Shown one piece after another: positions 19,843-30,230 of a stretch of 64,000 nt of DNA. The stretch lies in the NCBI GenBank assembly GCA_026417135.1, contig JAOADV010000003.1:152288-216287 (forward strand), read 5' to 3'. How positions within the stretch are numbered: the stretch's first letter is position 1; every line of letters begins with the position of its first letter. The position numbers and the translations under genes were made by a program. The notes under the pieces were generated by a model. The model ran no database searches, was not told the origin of the DNA, and saw only the letters and a list, made by a program, of their open reading frames with translations. This DNA comes from Ignavibacteria bacterium. GTDB taxonomy: Bacteria > Bacteroidota > Ignavibacteria > Kapaibacteriales > UBA2268.

Positions 19843-21954
19843 ATGAAAAAATCCATAGGAAAAATACTTTTGATAGTCTTACCAATTGTTTTTGCAATTA
19901 TTCTGCTATATCCAACTTATAGAGTAAGCGAAATTGAATCCACCAAAGAAAAATATATACAACAAGCAAAGAATGCTAAAAGCCCAGAGGATTCGCTTCA
20001 AATACTCGAAAGATTTGAAAAGGAGTACGGCAAAGAATTACTCGAAGCGAAAACAAGACGAATCAAGCTTGGTTTAGACCTCCGGGGTGGTATGTATGTT
20101 ACTTTGGAAGTCGACATTGTAAAAATGTTAGAAGATTTAGTGCAAAAAGATGCAATAGATGACATCTTTATGCAAGTTCTTGAAAAGACCAAAAATGATG
20201 CAAAAAATTCCAATGATGATATAATAGACATATTTAACAAAAATTTTGAAGAAATAGCTAGACCAAAACGAAAATTTTTATCGGATTACTACGATTTTGG
20301 CGGGGATGCACTTCTTAGTGAAGAGAGAATTTTGGAAAAATTGCGTGAAAATGCAGACGAAGCTATTGAACAAGTACTTCAAGTTATTCGTCAAAGGGTT
20401 GATAAGTATGGAATCTCTGAACCAACAGTGCAAAAAGTTGGTGGTAGAAGAATAATTTTAGAATTACCTGGAGTTACCAACGAAGCAGAGATGAAGCAAC
20501 TTCTTCAAACTACTGCTCGTTTAGAATTTAAACTAGTCCGGAACGACGAAAACTTGCTTGCCGCGTTCTACAAAATCGACGAGTTCTTAAAAAAAGAAAA
20601 GGAAATAGCTAAATCTAATGAAATTTCGAAAGTCGATACCTCTCAAAAAGTAGCTCCAACAAGTGGGAAAGAACTTTCACAAAACGTTGATACCTTGCAA
20701 GCACAAGGCTCTACGGACACGACAAAAGCAACCGAACCAGACACAGCTGACCCCTATGCTGGAATGGCACAAGAAGAAAAGTCTCGCCGTTATATCGAAG
20801 ACCACCCGTTTACAACTTTATTTATCACAAATTACCTTCCGCCAGATGCTGAAAGAGGCCAGTGGCAACGAGATGTTCGGTTCTACTATGCTTCGCAAGT
20901 TCCAAAAGGGGAATACGATTTTCAAATTTTCGAAGATGTTTGGAAAAAATTCGAAGAAATTATCAACCGAAAGGAAGTTCGAGCATTACTTCCTTATGAT
21001 ATTGAAATTCTACGCGGTGCAAAACCAGAAATAATCAAAGACCAAACTGGTAAAGAATTCAAGCTGTATAACTTTTTTGGATTGAAGAAAGACCCAGAGT
21101 TAACTGGCGAAGTTATTGTCGACGCTATTGCAACTTACGACCCACAAACAAATCAACCAATTGTTACTATGGCAATGACAAGCGAAGGAGCAGACCGATG
21201 GGCAAAAATCACTGGAGCTAACATAAAAAAGCGAATTGCAATAGTTCTCGACAATCTGGTTTATTCCGCACCAGTAGTACAAGATAAAATAATCGGTGGT
21301 CATTCTCAAATTACTGGAATGAGTAGTCCCGAAGAAGCAAAACTTCTTAAAATCGTTTTGAAAGCGGGTGCATTAAAAGCTCCTGTTCAAATAGTTGAAG
21401 AACGAATCATTGGACCATCTTTGGGCGAGGATTCAATCCAAAAAGGGATTAGGTCCTTAATTCTTGCTGGTATCTTGGTTTTGTTGTTTATGATGGTTTA
21501 CTATTCAACTGCTGGGCTTTTCGCAAATGTAGCAGTTTTAATAAACATAACATTAATTGTTTCAATCATGGCTGCTTTTCAAGGAACACTGACGCTTCCG
21601 GGAATTGCTGGTATAATTTTAACAATAGGTATGGCCGTCGATGCCAATATCTTGATTTACGAAAGAGTTCGGGAGGAGTTGGCTAAAGGTCGCTCCTACC
21701 GCTCCGCAGTTGACGAAGGATTCACCAAAGCTTTATCCGCTATTTTAGATTCAAACATCACGACTTTTCTAACAGCAATAATTCTTTACTTTTTCGGTGC
21801 TGGTCCTATCCAAGGTTTTGCAATGACCTTGATGATTGGAATTATAACAACTCTCTTTACTGCTCTTTTAATCAGCAAAGCCTTCTTCCAAATTTCATTT
21901 AACCTGGGGGTTACAAGTTTAAGTTTTGGACAACCTAAAACTGTTGTTTCGTAA
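19843..21954 (+). CDS. secD: Protein translocase subunit SecD
   Basis: LGLDLRGGMYVTLEVD, VIRQRVDKYGISEPTVQKVGGRRIILELPGV, GMAVDANILIYERVREEL. Confidence 0.96.
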   Translation: MKKSIGKILLIVLPIVFAIILLYPTYRVSEIESTKEKYIQQAKNAKSPEDSLQILERFEKEYGKELLEAKTRRIKLGLDLRGGMYVTLEVDIVKMLEDLVQKDAIDDIFMQVLEKTKNDAKNSNDDIIDIFNKNFEEIARPKRKFLSDYYDFGGDALLSEERILEKLRENADEAIEQVLQVIRQRVDKYGISEPTVQKVGGRRIILELPGVTNEAEMKQLLQTTARLEFKLVRNDENLLAAFYKIDEFLKKEKEIAKSNEISKVDTSQKVAPTSGKELSQNVDTLQAQGSTDTTKATEPDTADPYAGMAQEEKSRRYIEDHPFTTLFITNYLPPDAERGQWQRDVRFYYASQVPKGEYDFQIFEDVWKKFEEIINRKEVRALLPYDIEILRGAKPEIIKDQTGKEFKLYNFFGLKKDPELTGEVIVDAIATYDPQTNQPIVTMAMTSEGADRWAKITGANIKKRIAIVLDNLVYSAPVVQDKIIGGHSQITGMSSPEEAKLLKIVLKAGALKAPVQIVEERIIGPSLGEDSIQKGIRSLILAGILVLLFMMVYYSTAGLFANVAVLINITLIVSIMAAFQGTLTLPGIAGIILTIGMAVDANILIYERVREELAKGRSYRSAVDEGFTKALSAILDSNITTFLTAIILYFFGAGPIQGFAMTLMIGIITTLFTALLISKAFFQISFNLGVTSLSFGQPKTVVS

Positions 21955-21968
21955 ATAAAGGTGTATAG

Positions 21969-22916
21969 ATGCAATTTTTTAGAAAACCAAACATCGACTT
22001 TATAGGAAAACGAAGACTTTTCGCTACTTTGTCCGCAACTTTTGTTGGAATTTCCATACTCTTGATAATTTTTATTGGGTTCAGAGCTGGTATAGATTTC
22101 ACTGGCGGGACAGAAATAGCAATTCAAGTCGAAAAGCATTTGGAAACGGATAAACTCCGTAGTTTGCTATCCCAAGCAAAACTTTTTCCTGATGAAATTA
22201 AATCATTTGGCGAAGTCAATCAATTCCTTCTACGATTTAAAGAAACCGGTGAAAATGCCCTTTTAGTCGAAAATAAACTAATTGAAACGCTGAAAGATTA
22301 TAATTCGACAATACTTAAAAAGGACACTATCGGTCCAAAGATAGGCGCCGAACTGCGTTTCCAAGCTTTGATTGCAATTTTGCTTTCCATCATTGCAATT
22401 TTGATTTACATTGGAATACGTTTTGAATTTACCTTTGGATTCGGTGCTATAACTGCATTAGTTCACGATGTCATTTTTACTCTGGGTGTAATTATAATTT
22501 GCGACAGACTTGGTATTCTAAATTTAGAAATTAATCAAGGAATTTTAGCTGCTTTGCTAACAGTTATGGGTTATTCGGTAAACGACACCGTAATTGTCTT
22601 CGACAGAATTAGGGAAAATAGAGAAAAACAAAAAGGCATCCCTTTTGCAAAAATAGCAAATCAAAGCATTAACGAAACATTAAGTAGAACCGTTATAACA
22701 ACATTGACCGTGTTAATTGTTTTGATTGTAATGATTTTCTTCTCTGGTCCTGTGCTTCAAGGTTTCGCATTTACAATGACTGTCGGTATAATTATTGGTA
22801 CATACTCTTCAATATTTATTGCAACACCATTTGTTCTTTGGTATATGAAAAATATTCGAAAATTGACAGTAGAAGAAGAAATACCAGCTAAACAATCTGC
22901 TCCAGCAAAAGCCTAA
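21969..22916 (+). CDS. secF: Protein translocase subunit SecF
   Basis: FRAGIDFTGGTEIAIQV, GYSVNDTVIVFDRIREN; adjacent to secD. Confidence 0.96.
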   Translation: MQFFRKPNIDFIGKRRLFATLSATFVGISILLIIFIGFRAGIDFTGGTEIAIQVEKHLETDKLRSLLSQAKLFPDEIKSFGEVNQFLLRFKETGENALLVENKLIETLKDYNSTILKKDTIGPKIGAELRFQALIAILLSIIAILIYIGIRFEFTFGFGAITALVHDVIFTLGVIIICDRLGILNLEINQGILAALLTVMGYSVNDTVIVFDRIRENREKQKGIPFAKIANQSINETLSRTVITTLTVLIVLIVMIFFSGPVLQGFAFTMTVGIIIGTYSSIFIATPFVLWYMKNIRKLTVEEEIPAKQSAPAKA

Positions 22917-22951
22917 TTTGTTATTCTTTTTCGTTCGAACTGTTTGGTATT

Positions 22952-25840
22952 CTACCAATTCACCAAAAAAGGAAAGACAAGAATTTCATTTTCAAATTGC
23001 ACTTGAAGGAGATAGGGTCCATTTGCTAAAGTTGAGCAAAGTAGCCAAAATGGTATTACATTCATATCGGGGTTGATAGGTATAGTAAATTCCTTAAACT
23101 TTCTTCCGTATATATCGAAGATTCTGAAATATAAAGTTAAGTTTTCCTGCGAATAAATAGATATAAAATCTTGTCGATTGCTACTTATTACACTTGGAAC
23201 ATTAATTTTAATACCTTTCTTTTCCGAAACAAAAGTAGTTGTTGTATCGAATTCACCCACAAAAATATTATCGAACCAGACGGTACCAGAATGTGCTCTA
23301 AATAAACAATAAACCCTTCCATTACGGACAGGTTTAGGTGGGTAATATACGGTCGAAGAAAATTCCCAATCGTGTGTACCAGTCGAAAACCTTGTTGTTT
23401 TACCATACCAAGGTTGACCATCTGTAAAAAAGAAATCCACATAAACAGAATAATTATCATCCTTCGAGCCCGAAACATTCTCCGCTTTGGACCAACCGGA
23501 AACAACCAATGGTTTCGCCACGCTTTGATTTATTGAAATAGCAGTAAATACCCCACCAGAGTCGGTAATTCTGGGGTTTTCGACTTTTACAGAACGGGAA
23601 AAGTGTTGAGCATTTATTCCAGATGTATCGTAAATAAATCTATTATACGCTGGAGTCCAAAAATCGGGAATGCCGTCTAAATCCACATCGAATTCGAAGC
23701 TAAAATTTTGCACAAGGTTCAACGTATCAACATTTACTAACTCTGGCTTAGCATAAGCCACAGCCATAAGTCCAGTTGTTGATAAAGCTACAATCGGTAT
23801 CCTTACATTTTTTAGAGTTGCTCCTTCTGGAACATATATTTCAGCACTATATTCAACGAATTTATCACTTGCTGGGGTGCCATCGTTTGCCAATACAACA
23901 TCTTCGAGTTTCCCCAACCCTGTCAAGTCTGCATAAACATACAAAGGAAGATTTGGATTACTCTTAAAGTGGTTCGAAGATGAATCGGCACATTCAACGC
24001 TAATTTTTACTAAAAGCCCCCGTGGATTATTCCCGTAAATGTGGACTCTTGGATTTCTCAAGAATGGCGATGTCAATTTCGTAGAGTTGGCTTGTCCTTT
24101 CAATATTATCTTTGCACTTCTGGGTTTCAATACTGAATCGGAAATTATAGTAAAAACTCGCCCACCCTCAATTGTCAATAAAGTATCGACCGAAACTTCG
24201 GGTAAACCAGAAAGGTGAGGCAGCAATACATTGTTTTTTTCACTTGGATTAACATAAACAGTACAATTTTCGAATTCACGAACATAATAAGGCCTTTCAA
24301 TATTATCAAATGAACGCAATTCCTCAATTGAATTTTTGGGAGTCTTCAAAGGGTTACCAACTGGTATATCGAACTCTGGAAAATGCGCAAAAGTTTGATA
24401 ATTTTCTGCATTGCCAAAATAAGACTTTTCCCCAGCAACAAGCAAGAACGAAGCAAAAGAAAACAATCTTGGCTCCCTCGACTTATTTCTCAATCCACTC
24501 AAAGCGAGCCAATCTTTCTTGTATAAATTTTGGCATTTTATACCAAGATTACAGCTCAGTTTCCAATAAGATTCTGTTGCATAGCTTCCCCAAGTGGAAT
24601 GAGCAAATCCTTCGAGCATACCACCATCGGTATGTTCCAAGAAACGTAAAGATGGTTCACCCCACAATCCATTAAAATAGAAAATTCTATTTCCAATCTC
24701 CCTTTTAACGTCCCTTAAAAGAATTGCTACATTCTCAATCCACGCAGAGTCGGAATAATTCAATGGCGGGAACACATCCACACCCCACAGACCAATTCTT
24801 TCCCAGGTATCATCGGCAAATAGACCATTATAGCCCCTTGTAAAAGCACTTAGAACTTGGCTGATATAATTTTTACGCCATTTTTCGCTACCCACATCCA
24901 TAACAAAAAAACTATATGTTTCGTTCCTTATTCTGTTGTTTGGATTTGTTGTCCAAAAGCCACTCTTGGGATAGCGGTAAACCTTACCGTCTTTATAGCA
25001 AAGAAGATATAATTCAATTCCAGCACGAACCAGATTTTCTGTGTCAATCAAAAAGATTTGAATAGTATCGAGGTTTGTCTTGAAAATTTTAGTTTCAGAA
25101 GAATCGAAATTGTTATTCTTATTATAATCGGCAAACAAATAAACAGAATCGGGAATATATGGAGTTACCAACTTGAAGATAAAATAACTTAATGTTGAAT
25201 TACTTCTTTCGATAAAACTTGAATAAAGCCTAACGGGAACATACACTGGAATACTATCCTTGTATTCTAACTTAACTGGGAAACCATATGACAACTCTGT
25301 TGTATCATTATAAATAGTTTTAACCATAGCCCATCGAGCAGACTTGGGGAGGGATATTTCCAGTTCGGTACTCTTTACTATAGTATCGACTGGGCTAAAA
25401 TTAGATGTTGAATCGAAACTCCAATAAACCCGATAAGCAATGTTAGCAGTAGTATCGAATCGTCGGTCAGCCATCCAATATAACTTCCATCGCTTGTCGA
25501 AAGTTACGGTTAACGAAGAAGGTTCAGAACAATGCAAAAATGCATCTTCTTCCAAATTCATTTTAGGAAATTCAGGCAAATATGTGTTTAAAGCCACAAC
25601 GTCTTTATAAAACAGAATCAAGTAGTTTTTATCAAGTTTGCGAAGCAGAGAAATTTCTTGTCGACTTGCTTCATCCAAAAAAGCAAACCTTTTGTAAGCT
25701 AACTTAGTTAAAAAATGATTATTCCTAATGGCATAATAATTAACCAGATAGCTTTTACAACCACGAGGAGCATAATCAATACTTTGCGATGTTAAATTTA
25801 CAGAGCTCAAAAGAAAAAGAATAATTAAAATCGAAAACAT
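22952..25840 (-). CDS. Secreted putative glycoside-hydrolase-like protein (GHL15-type region) with T9SS-like C-terminus
   Basis: Signal peptide MFSILIILFLLSSVNLTSQS; RGYNGLFADDTWERIGLWG...FYFNGLWGEPSLRFLEHTDGGMLEGFAHSTW barrel-like region; C-terminal LYFRIFDIYGRKFKEFTIP...NGPYLLQVQFENEILVFPFLV resembles a T9SS sorting domain. Confidence 0.6.
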   Translation of the reverse strand: MFSILIILFLLSSVNLTSQSIDYAPRGCKSYLVNYYAIRNNHFLTKLAYKRFAFLDEASRQEISLLRKLDKNYLILFYKDVVALNTYLPEFPKMNLEEDAFLHCSEPSSLTVTFDKRWKLYWMADRRFDTTANIAYRVYWSFDSTSNFSPVDTIVKSTELEISLPKSARWAMVKTIYNDTTELSYGFPVKLEYKDSIPVYVPVRLYSSFIERSNSTLSYFIFKLVTPYIPDSVYLFADYNKNNNFDSSETKIFKTNLDTIQIFLIDTENLVRAGIELYLLCYKDGKVYRYPKSGFWTTNPNNRIRNETYSFFVMDVGSEKWRKNYISQVLSAFTRGYNGLFADDTWERIGLWGVDVFPPLNYSDSAWIENVAILLRDVKREIGNRIFYFNGLWGEPSLRFLEHTDGGMLEGFAHSTWGSYATESYWKLSCNLGIKCQNLYKKDWLALSGLRNKSREPRLFSFASFLLVAGEKSYFGNAENYQTFAHFPEFDIPVGNPLKTPKNSIEELRSFDNIERPYYVREFENCTVYVNPSEKNNVLLPHLSGLPEVSVDTLLTIEGGRVFTIISDSVLKPRSAKIILKGQANSTKLTSPFLRNPRVHIYGNNPRGLLVKISVECADSSSNHFKSNPNLPLYVYADLTGLGKLEDVVLANDGTPASDKFVEYSAEIYVPEGATLKNVRIPIVALSTTGLMAVAYAKPELVNVDTLNLVQNFSFEFDVDLDGIPDFWTPAYNRFIYDTSGINAQHFSRSVKVENPRITDSGGVFTAISINQSVAKPLVVSGWSKAENVSGSKDDNYSVYVDFFFTDGQPWYGKTTRFSTGTHDWEFSSTVYYPPKPVRNGRVYCLFRAHSGTVWFDNIFVGEFDTTTTFVSEKKGIKINVPSVISSNRQDFISIYSQENLTLYFRIFDIYGRKFKEFTIPINPDMNVIPFWLLCSTLANGPYLLQVQFENEILVFPFLVNW

Positions 25841-25915
25841 ATCATTACCCCTTTTTTGTTACAAAATTATACAAAGTTCCAATCAAATATGCAAAAGAAT
25901 AAAATTTATTATTGA

Positions 25916-27238
<1,323 letters not shown>

Positions 27239-27241
27239 AAA

Positions 27242-27949
27242 ATGACAAATCAAGTTTCTAATTTCTTCCGTCAAATAGCTAAAGATTACGATTTGCTCAA
27301 CGACGTAATGAGTTTGGGAGTTCATAGAATTTGGTTTAAAAAAGCTTTGAAACACATTCCCCAAAAAGATAGCTTAAAAATCTTGGATTTAGCTACTGGA
27401 ACTGGTAAGTTTTCGTTTGAAATCAAAAAAAAATTTAAAAATTCAAGGATAGTTGGGTTGGACAACTGTGAAAATATGTTGAGCATAGCAAGAAAACAGA
27501 ACCAAAAATTTGGAAATTCAATTGAGTTTATCCTTGGAAATGCTCTCGATATTCCATTTCGTGATAATACTTTCGACGTTGTAACAAGTTCCTTTGGTAT
27601 TCGTAATTTCGAATTATTAGATAAAACCTTCCAAGAAATTCATCGAGTACTAAAACCAAAAGGAAAGTTTATTATCCTTGAATTTGGTAAACCAAGCAAC
27701 GAAATTTTTAGAAAAATTTACACCATTTACCAAAAGCTAATAATTGTTAACTTAGCTGGACTTATCAGCCGCAATCGCGATGCCTATAAATATTTGGTAA
27801 CAAGTATCAACTCGTTTCTCTACGGTAATGAGCTTACTAAATTTATTTCTAATACAAATTTATTCGAAGAAGTAAAATTTTTCCCTCTTTCTTTTGGAAT
27901 TGCATATATTTATACTGGTATAAAGAAAACTAATTGTTCTTTGCCTTAA
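27242..27949 (+). CDS. ubiE: Ubiquinone/menaquinone methyltransferase family (demethylmenaquinone methyltransferase likely)
   Basis: DYDLLNDVMSLGVHRIWFKKAL, LDLATGTGKFSFEI, YKYLVTSINSF typical of UbiE/MenG. Confidence 0.92.
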   Translation: MTNQVSNFFRQIAKDYDLLNDVMSLGVHRIWFKKALKHIPQKDSLKILDLATGTGKFSFEIKKKFKNSRIVGLDNCENMLSIARKQNQKFGNSIEFILGNALDIPFRDNTFDVVTSSFGIRNFELLDKTFQEIHRVLKPKGKFIILEFGKPSNEIFRKIYTIYQKLIIVNLAGLISRNRDAYKYLVTSINSFLYGNELTKFISNTNLFEEVKFFPLSFGIAYIYTGIKKTNCSLP

Positions 27950-28832
27950 TCTGTGTCAAAATGTTGACGAAGTCATCGTCAGTCAGATAGTATTTTGCAT
28001 TACAATATCGACAAACCAACTCATTTTGACCCAAATCTCTCATTTCCACAATGTCGTGATAACTCATAGCTAACAACTTCGAAACAAAATTTTCTTTCGA
28101 ACACCGACAAAAGAAATCTACCCTATCATTCTTCAATACTTTGAAATCCCAAGGGAGAATTCTTCGTAGAGCCTCGATTAAATCAGTCTGTGGAGTTATT
28201 ATCGAAGTTAATTTACCTAACTTATTAATATGCTCCGAAACTAAATATTTATCCTTATCTTCTGCTCCGGGTAATGCTTGGAGAACCAGCCCACACGAAT
28301 TGACAATTTTTCCATCCGTATCGGTCTCGGAATCAAGAAGAGCAACCGAAAAAACCTGTTCGGACTTCGCAAAATAATAATTCAAATCCGTTTCGATATC
28401 GCCAGCAACAAGTTTAACAATTCCAATGATTGGGTCAGGTTCGTTATATAAAATGCGCATTACACGGAAAATCCCATGGCCCAAAGCTAAATCGAATCTG
28501 CTTTTATCGAAAGTATTTACAATTTCGGAATATTCACAAAAGCCACGAACTTCACCAACTTGTATTGCTTCTGCCGATACTTTCGAAACTGGACCTTCGC
28601 CAATTGCGTCGACTATGACTCTTTCTTCACCGTTTAAAAAAACAGCAAGGAGCGAAGCCGACGATAAGACACGCGCCAACAAAAGAGCTGGAATTGCAGG
28701 TAAAGAATGACGCTCTTGTGCTTCCCGTGCAACTTGTGTGTTTTTAATTATTGAACCTCGAAATTTCCCATCCTCGGAAATAATACTGACAACTCTTGCT
28801 CTTTCTTTGTATTGCTCTAATGTTAAGCCCAT
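27930..28832 (-). CDS. hslO: Redox-regulated chaperone Hsp33
   Basis: C-terminal zinc/redox cysteines FFCRCSKENF...LVCRYCNAKY; N-terminal Hsp33 fold sequence. Confidence 0.93.
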   Translation of the reverse strand: MGLTLEQYKERARVVSIISEDGKFRGSIIKNTQVAREAQERHSLPAIPALLLARVLSSASLLAVFLNGEERVIVDAIGEGPVSKVSAEAIQVGEVRGFCEYSEIVNTFDKSRFDLALGHGIFRVMRILYNEPDPIIGIVKLVAGDIETDLNYYFAKSEQVFSVALLDSETDTDGKIVNSCGLVLQALPGAEDKDKYLVSEHINKLGKLTSIITPQTDLIEALRRILPWDFKVLKNDRVDFFCRCSKENFVSKLLAMSYHDIVEMRDLGQNELVCRYCNAKYYLTDDDFVNILTQIKAKNN

Positions 28833-28887
28833 ATTTTCTAATTATTATTCAGTTTAAACGTCTTTATCATTTAAAAATTGCTTAAGA

Positions 28888-29550
28888 ATGTTGCTATCAG
28901 AATTCTGGACAATTTTGTCGGCGAATGGAATAATTTTGGACGAACAACAGTTGCGTTCCATCGAGCGTTACGAAAAAGAACTATCCTATTGGAACGAAAA
29001 GGTTAACCTAATTTCCAGAAAAGATAGCAACAATATACTCGAAAACCACATCCTTCATTCTCTAACCATTCTAAAATATGTTAGCTTACCCCACAAAGCG
29101 AGAGCTATCGATGTCGGAACCGGAGGCGGTTTGCCGGGAATACCTTTAAAAATCGCAAGACCCGATGTATTTATGACACTTATTGATTCTATCAGTAAAA
29201 AAATAAAAATCACAAGTTTCCTCGCCAAACACACTGGTTTAAGAAATATTGATGCAATATGTATGCGCGCAGAAGATTTCGCGAAAGACAAAAATAATTA
29301 TGCCAAGTTCGACGTTGTATTTGCAAGGGCTGTTGCAAAAATTGGTACTGTCGCCTCGTGGGTCAAAAACTTGCTGAAATCAGAAGGGAAAATGGTATTT
29401 TTGAAAGGTGGAGATTTAACAGAAGAAATTCGTTCGGCAAACAAATTATTCAAAAATTTGAAATTTGAAGAACATTTAATTGATTTGGTTGGATATGAAA
29501 AATTTAAAAAGGATGAAAAGAAAATCGTCGTATGCTATTTTCAAAACTAA
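28888..29550 (+). CDS. rsmG: 16S rRNA (guanine527-N7)-methyltransferase
   Basis: ELSYWNEKVNLISRKD...HILHSLTIL...IDVGTGGGLPGIPLKIARPD. Confidence 0.95.
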   Translation: MLLSEFWTILSANGIILDEQQLRSIERYEKELSYWNEKVNLISRKDSNNILENHILHSLTILKYVSLPHKARAIDVGTGGGLPGIPLKIARPDVFMTLIDSISKKIKITSFLAKHTGLRNIDAICMRAEDFAKDKNNYAKFDVVFARAVAKIGTVASWVKNLLKSEGKMVFLKGGDLTEEIRSANKLFKNLKFEEHLIDLVGYEKFKKDEKKIVVCYFQN

Positions 29551-30223
29551 ACTGGTTTTGGGAGTACTTTTAGTTAATTTCTTATTTCTAACTCCAGCTC
29601 AAATTTTTCCACAAAAGCAAAGTTTAGGGAGCAAGCTAAAAATTGCCCGTGTTAAATACTCTGGTGGTGGGGATTGGTATAACGACCCATCCAGTGAAAT
29701 AAATTTACTTAAATATATTCAAAAACATACAAATATCCCCGTTGAACCAGTTTATGAATGGGTCGACCTTGCAAGCCAAAACATTTTTTCTTATCCAATC
29801 TTATATTTAACTGGCCACGGAAATGTCAATTTTACAGAAAGAGAAGTCGAAAACCTAAGAACATACTTAGAAAACGGTGGTTTTCTATATATCGACGATG
29901 ATTATGGTTTAGATAAGTTTATTCGTCGAGAAATGAAAAAAGTTTTTCCAGACCGAGAATTTGCCGAGCTACCCTTCGACCATCCAATATATTCAATTCA
30001 TTTCAAATTCGAACGTGGCTTACCAAAAATTCACGAACACGATAACAAACCACCAGCTGGCTATGGTATTTTCCACCAAGGAAGACTATGCGTATTCTAT
30101 ACATACGAAACCAATCTTGGCGATGGTTGGGCAGACCCCGAAATACATAAAGACCCTCCCGAATTGCGTGAAAAAGCATTCCAAATGGGAACGAATATTG
30201 TAATTTATGCTTTAACAAATTAG
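29495..30223 (+). CDS. DUF4159-type secreted protein
   Basis: KIARVKYSGGGDWYNDPSSEINLLKYI, YLTGHGNVNFTEREVENLRTYLENGGFLYIDDDYG; overlaps the rsmG 3' end in another frame; signal-like N-terminus. Confidence 0.75.
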   Translation: MKNLKRMKRKSSYAIFKTKLVLGVLLVNFLFLTPAQIFPQKQSLGSKLKIARVKYSGGGDWYNDPSSEINLLKYIQKHTNIPVEPVYEWVDLASQNIFSYPILYLTGHGNVNFTEREVENLRTYLENGGFLYIDDDYGLDKFIRREMKKVFPDREFAELPFDHPIYSIHFKFERGLPKIHEHDNKPPAGYGIFHQGRLCVFYTYETNLGDGWADPEIHKDPPELREKAFQMGTNIVIYALTN

Positions 30224-30230
30224 GTGAATT

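Noticed and set aside
20590-20800. Ser/Thr/Lys-rich insert in SecD (KSNEISKVDTSQKVAPTSGKELSQ...)
   Set aside because: Variable low-complexity linkers in this region of SecD are common in Bacteroidota-type proteins; not evidence of novelty.
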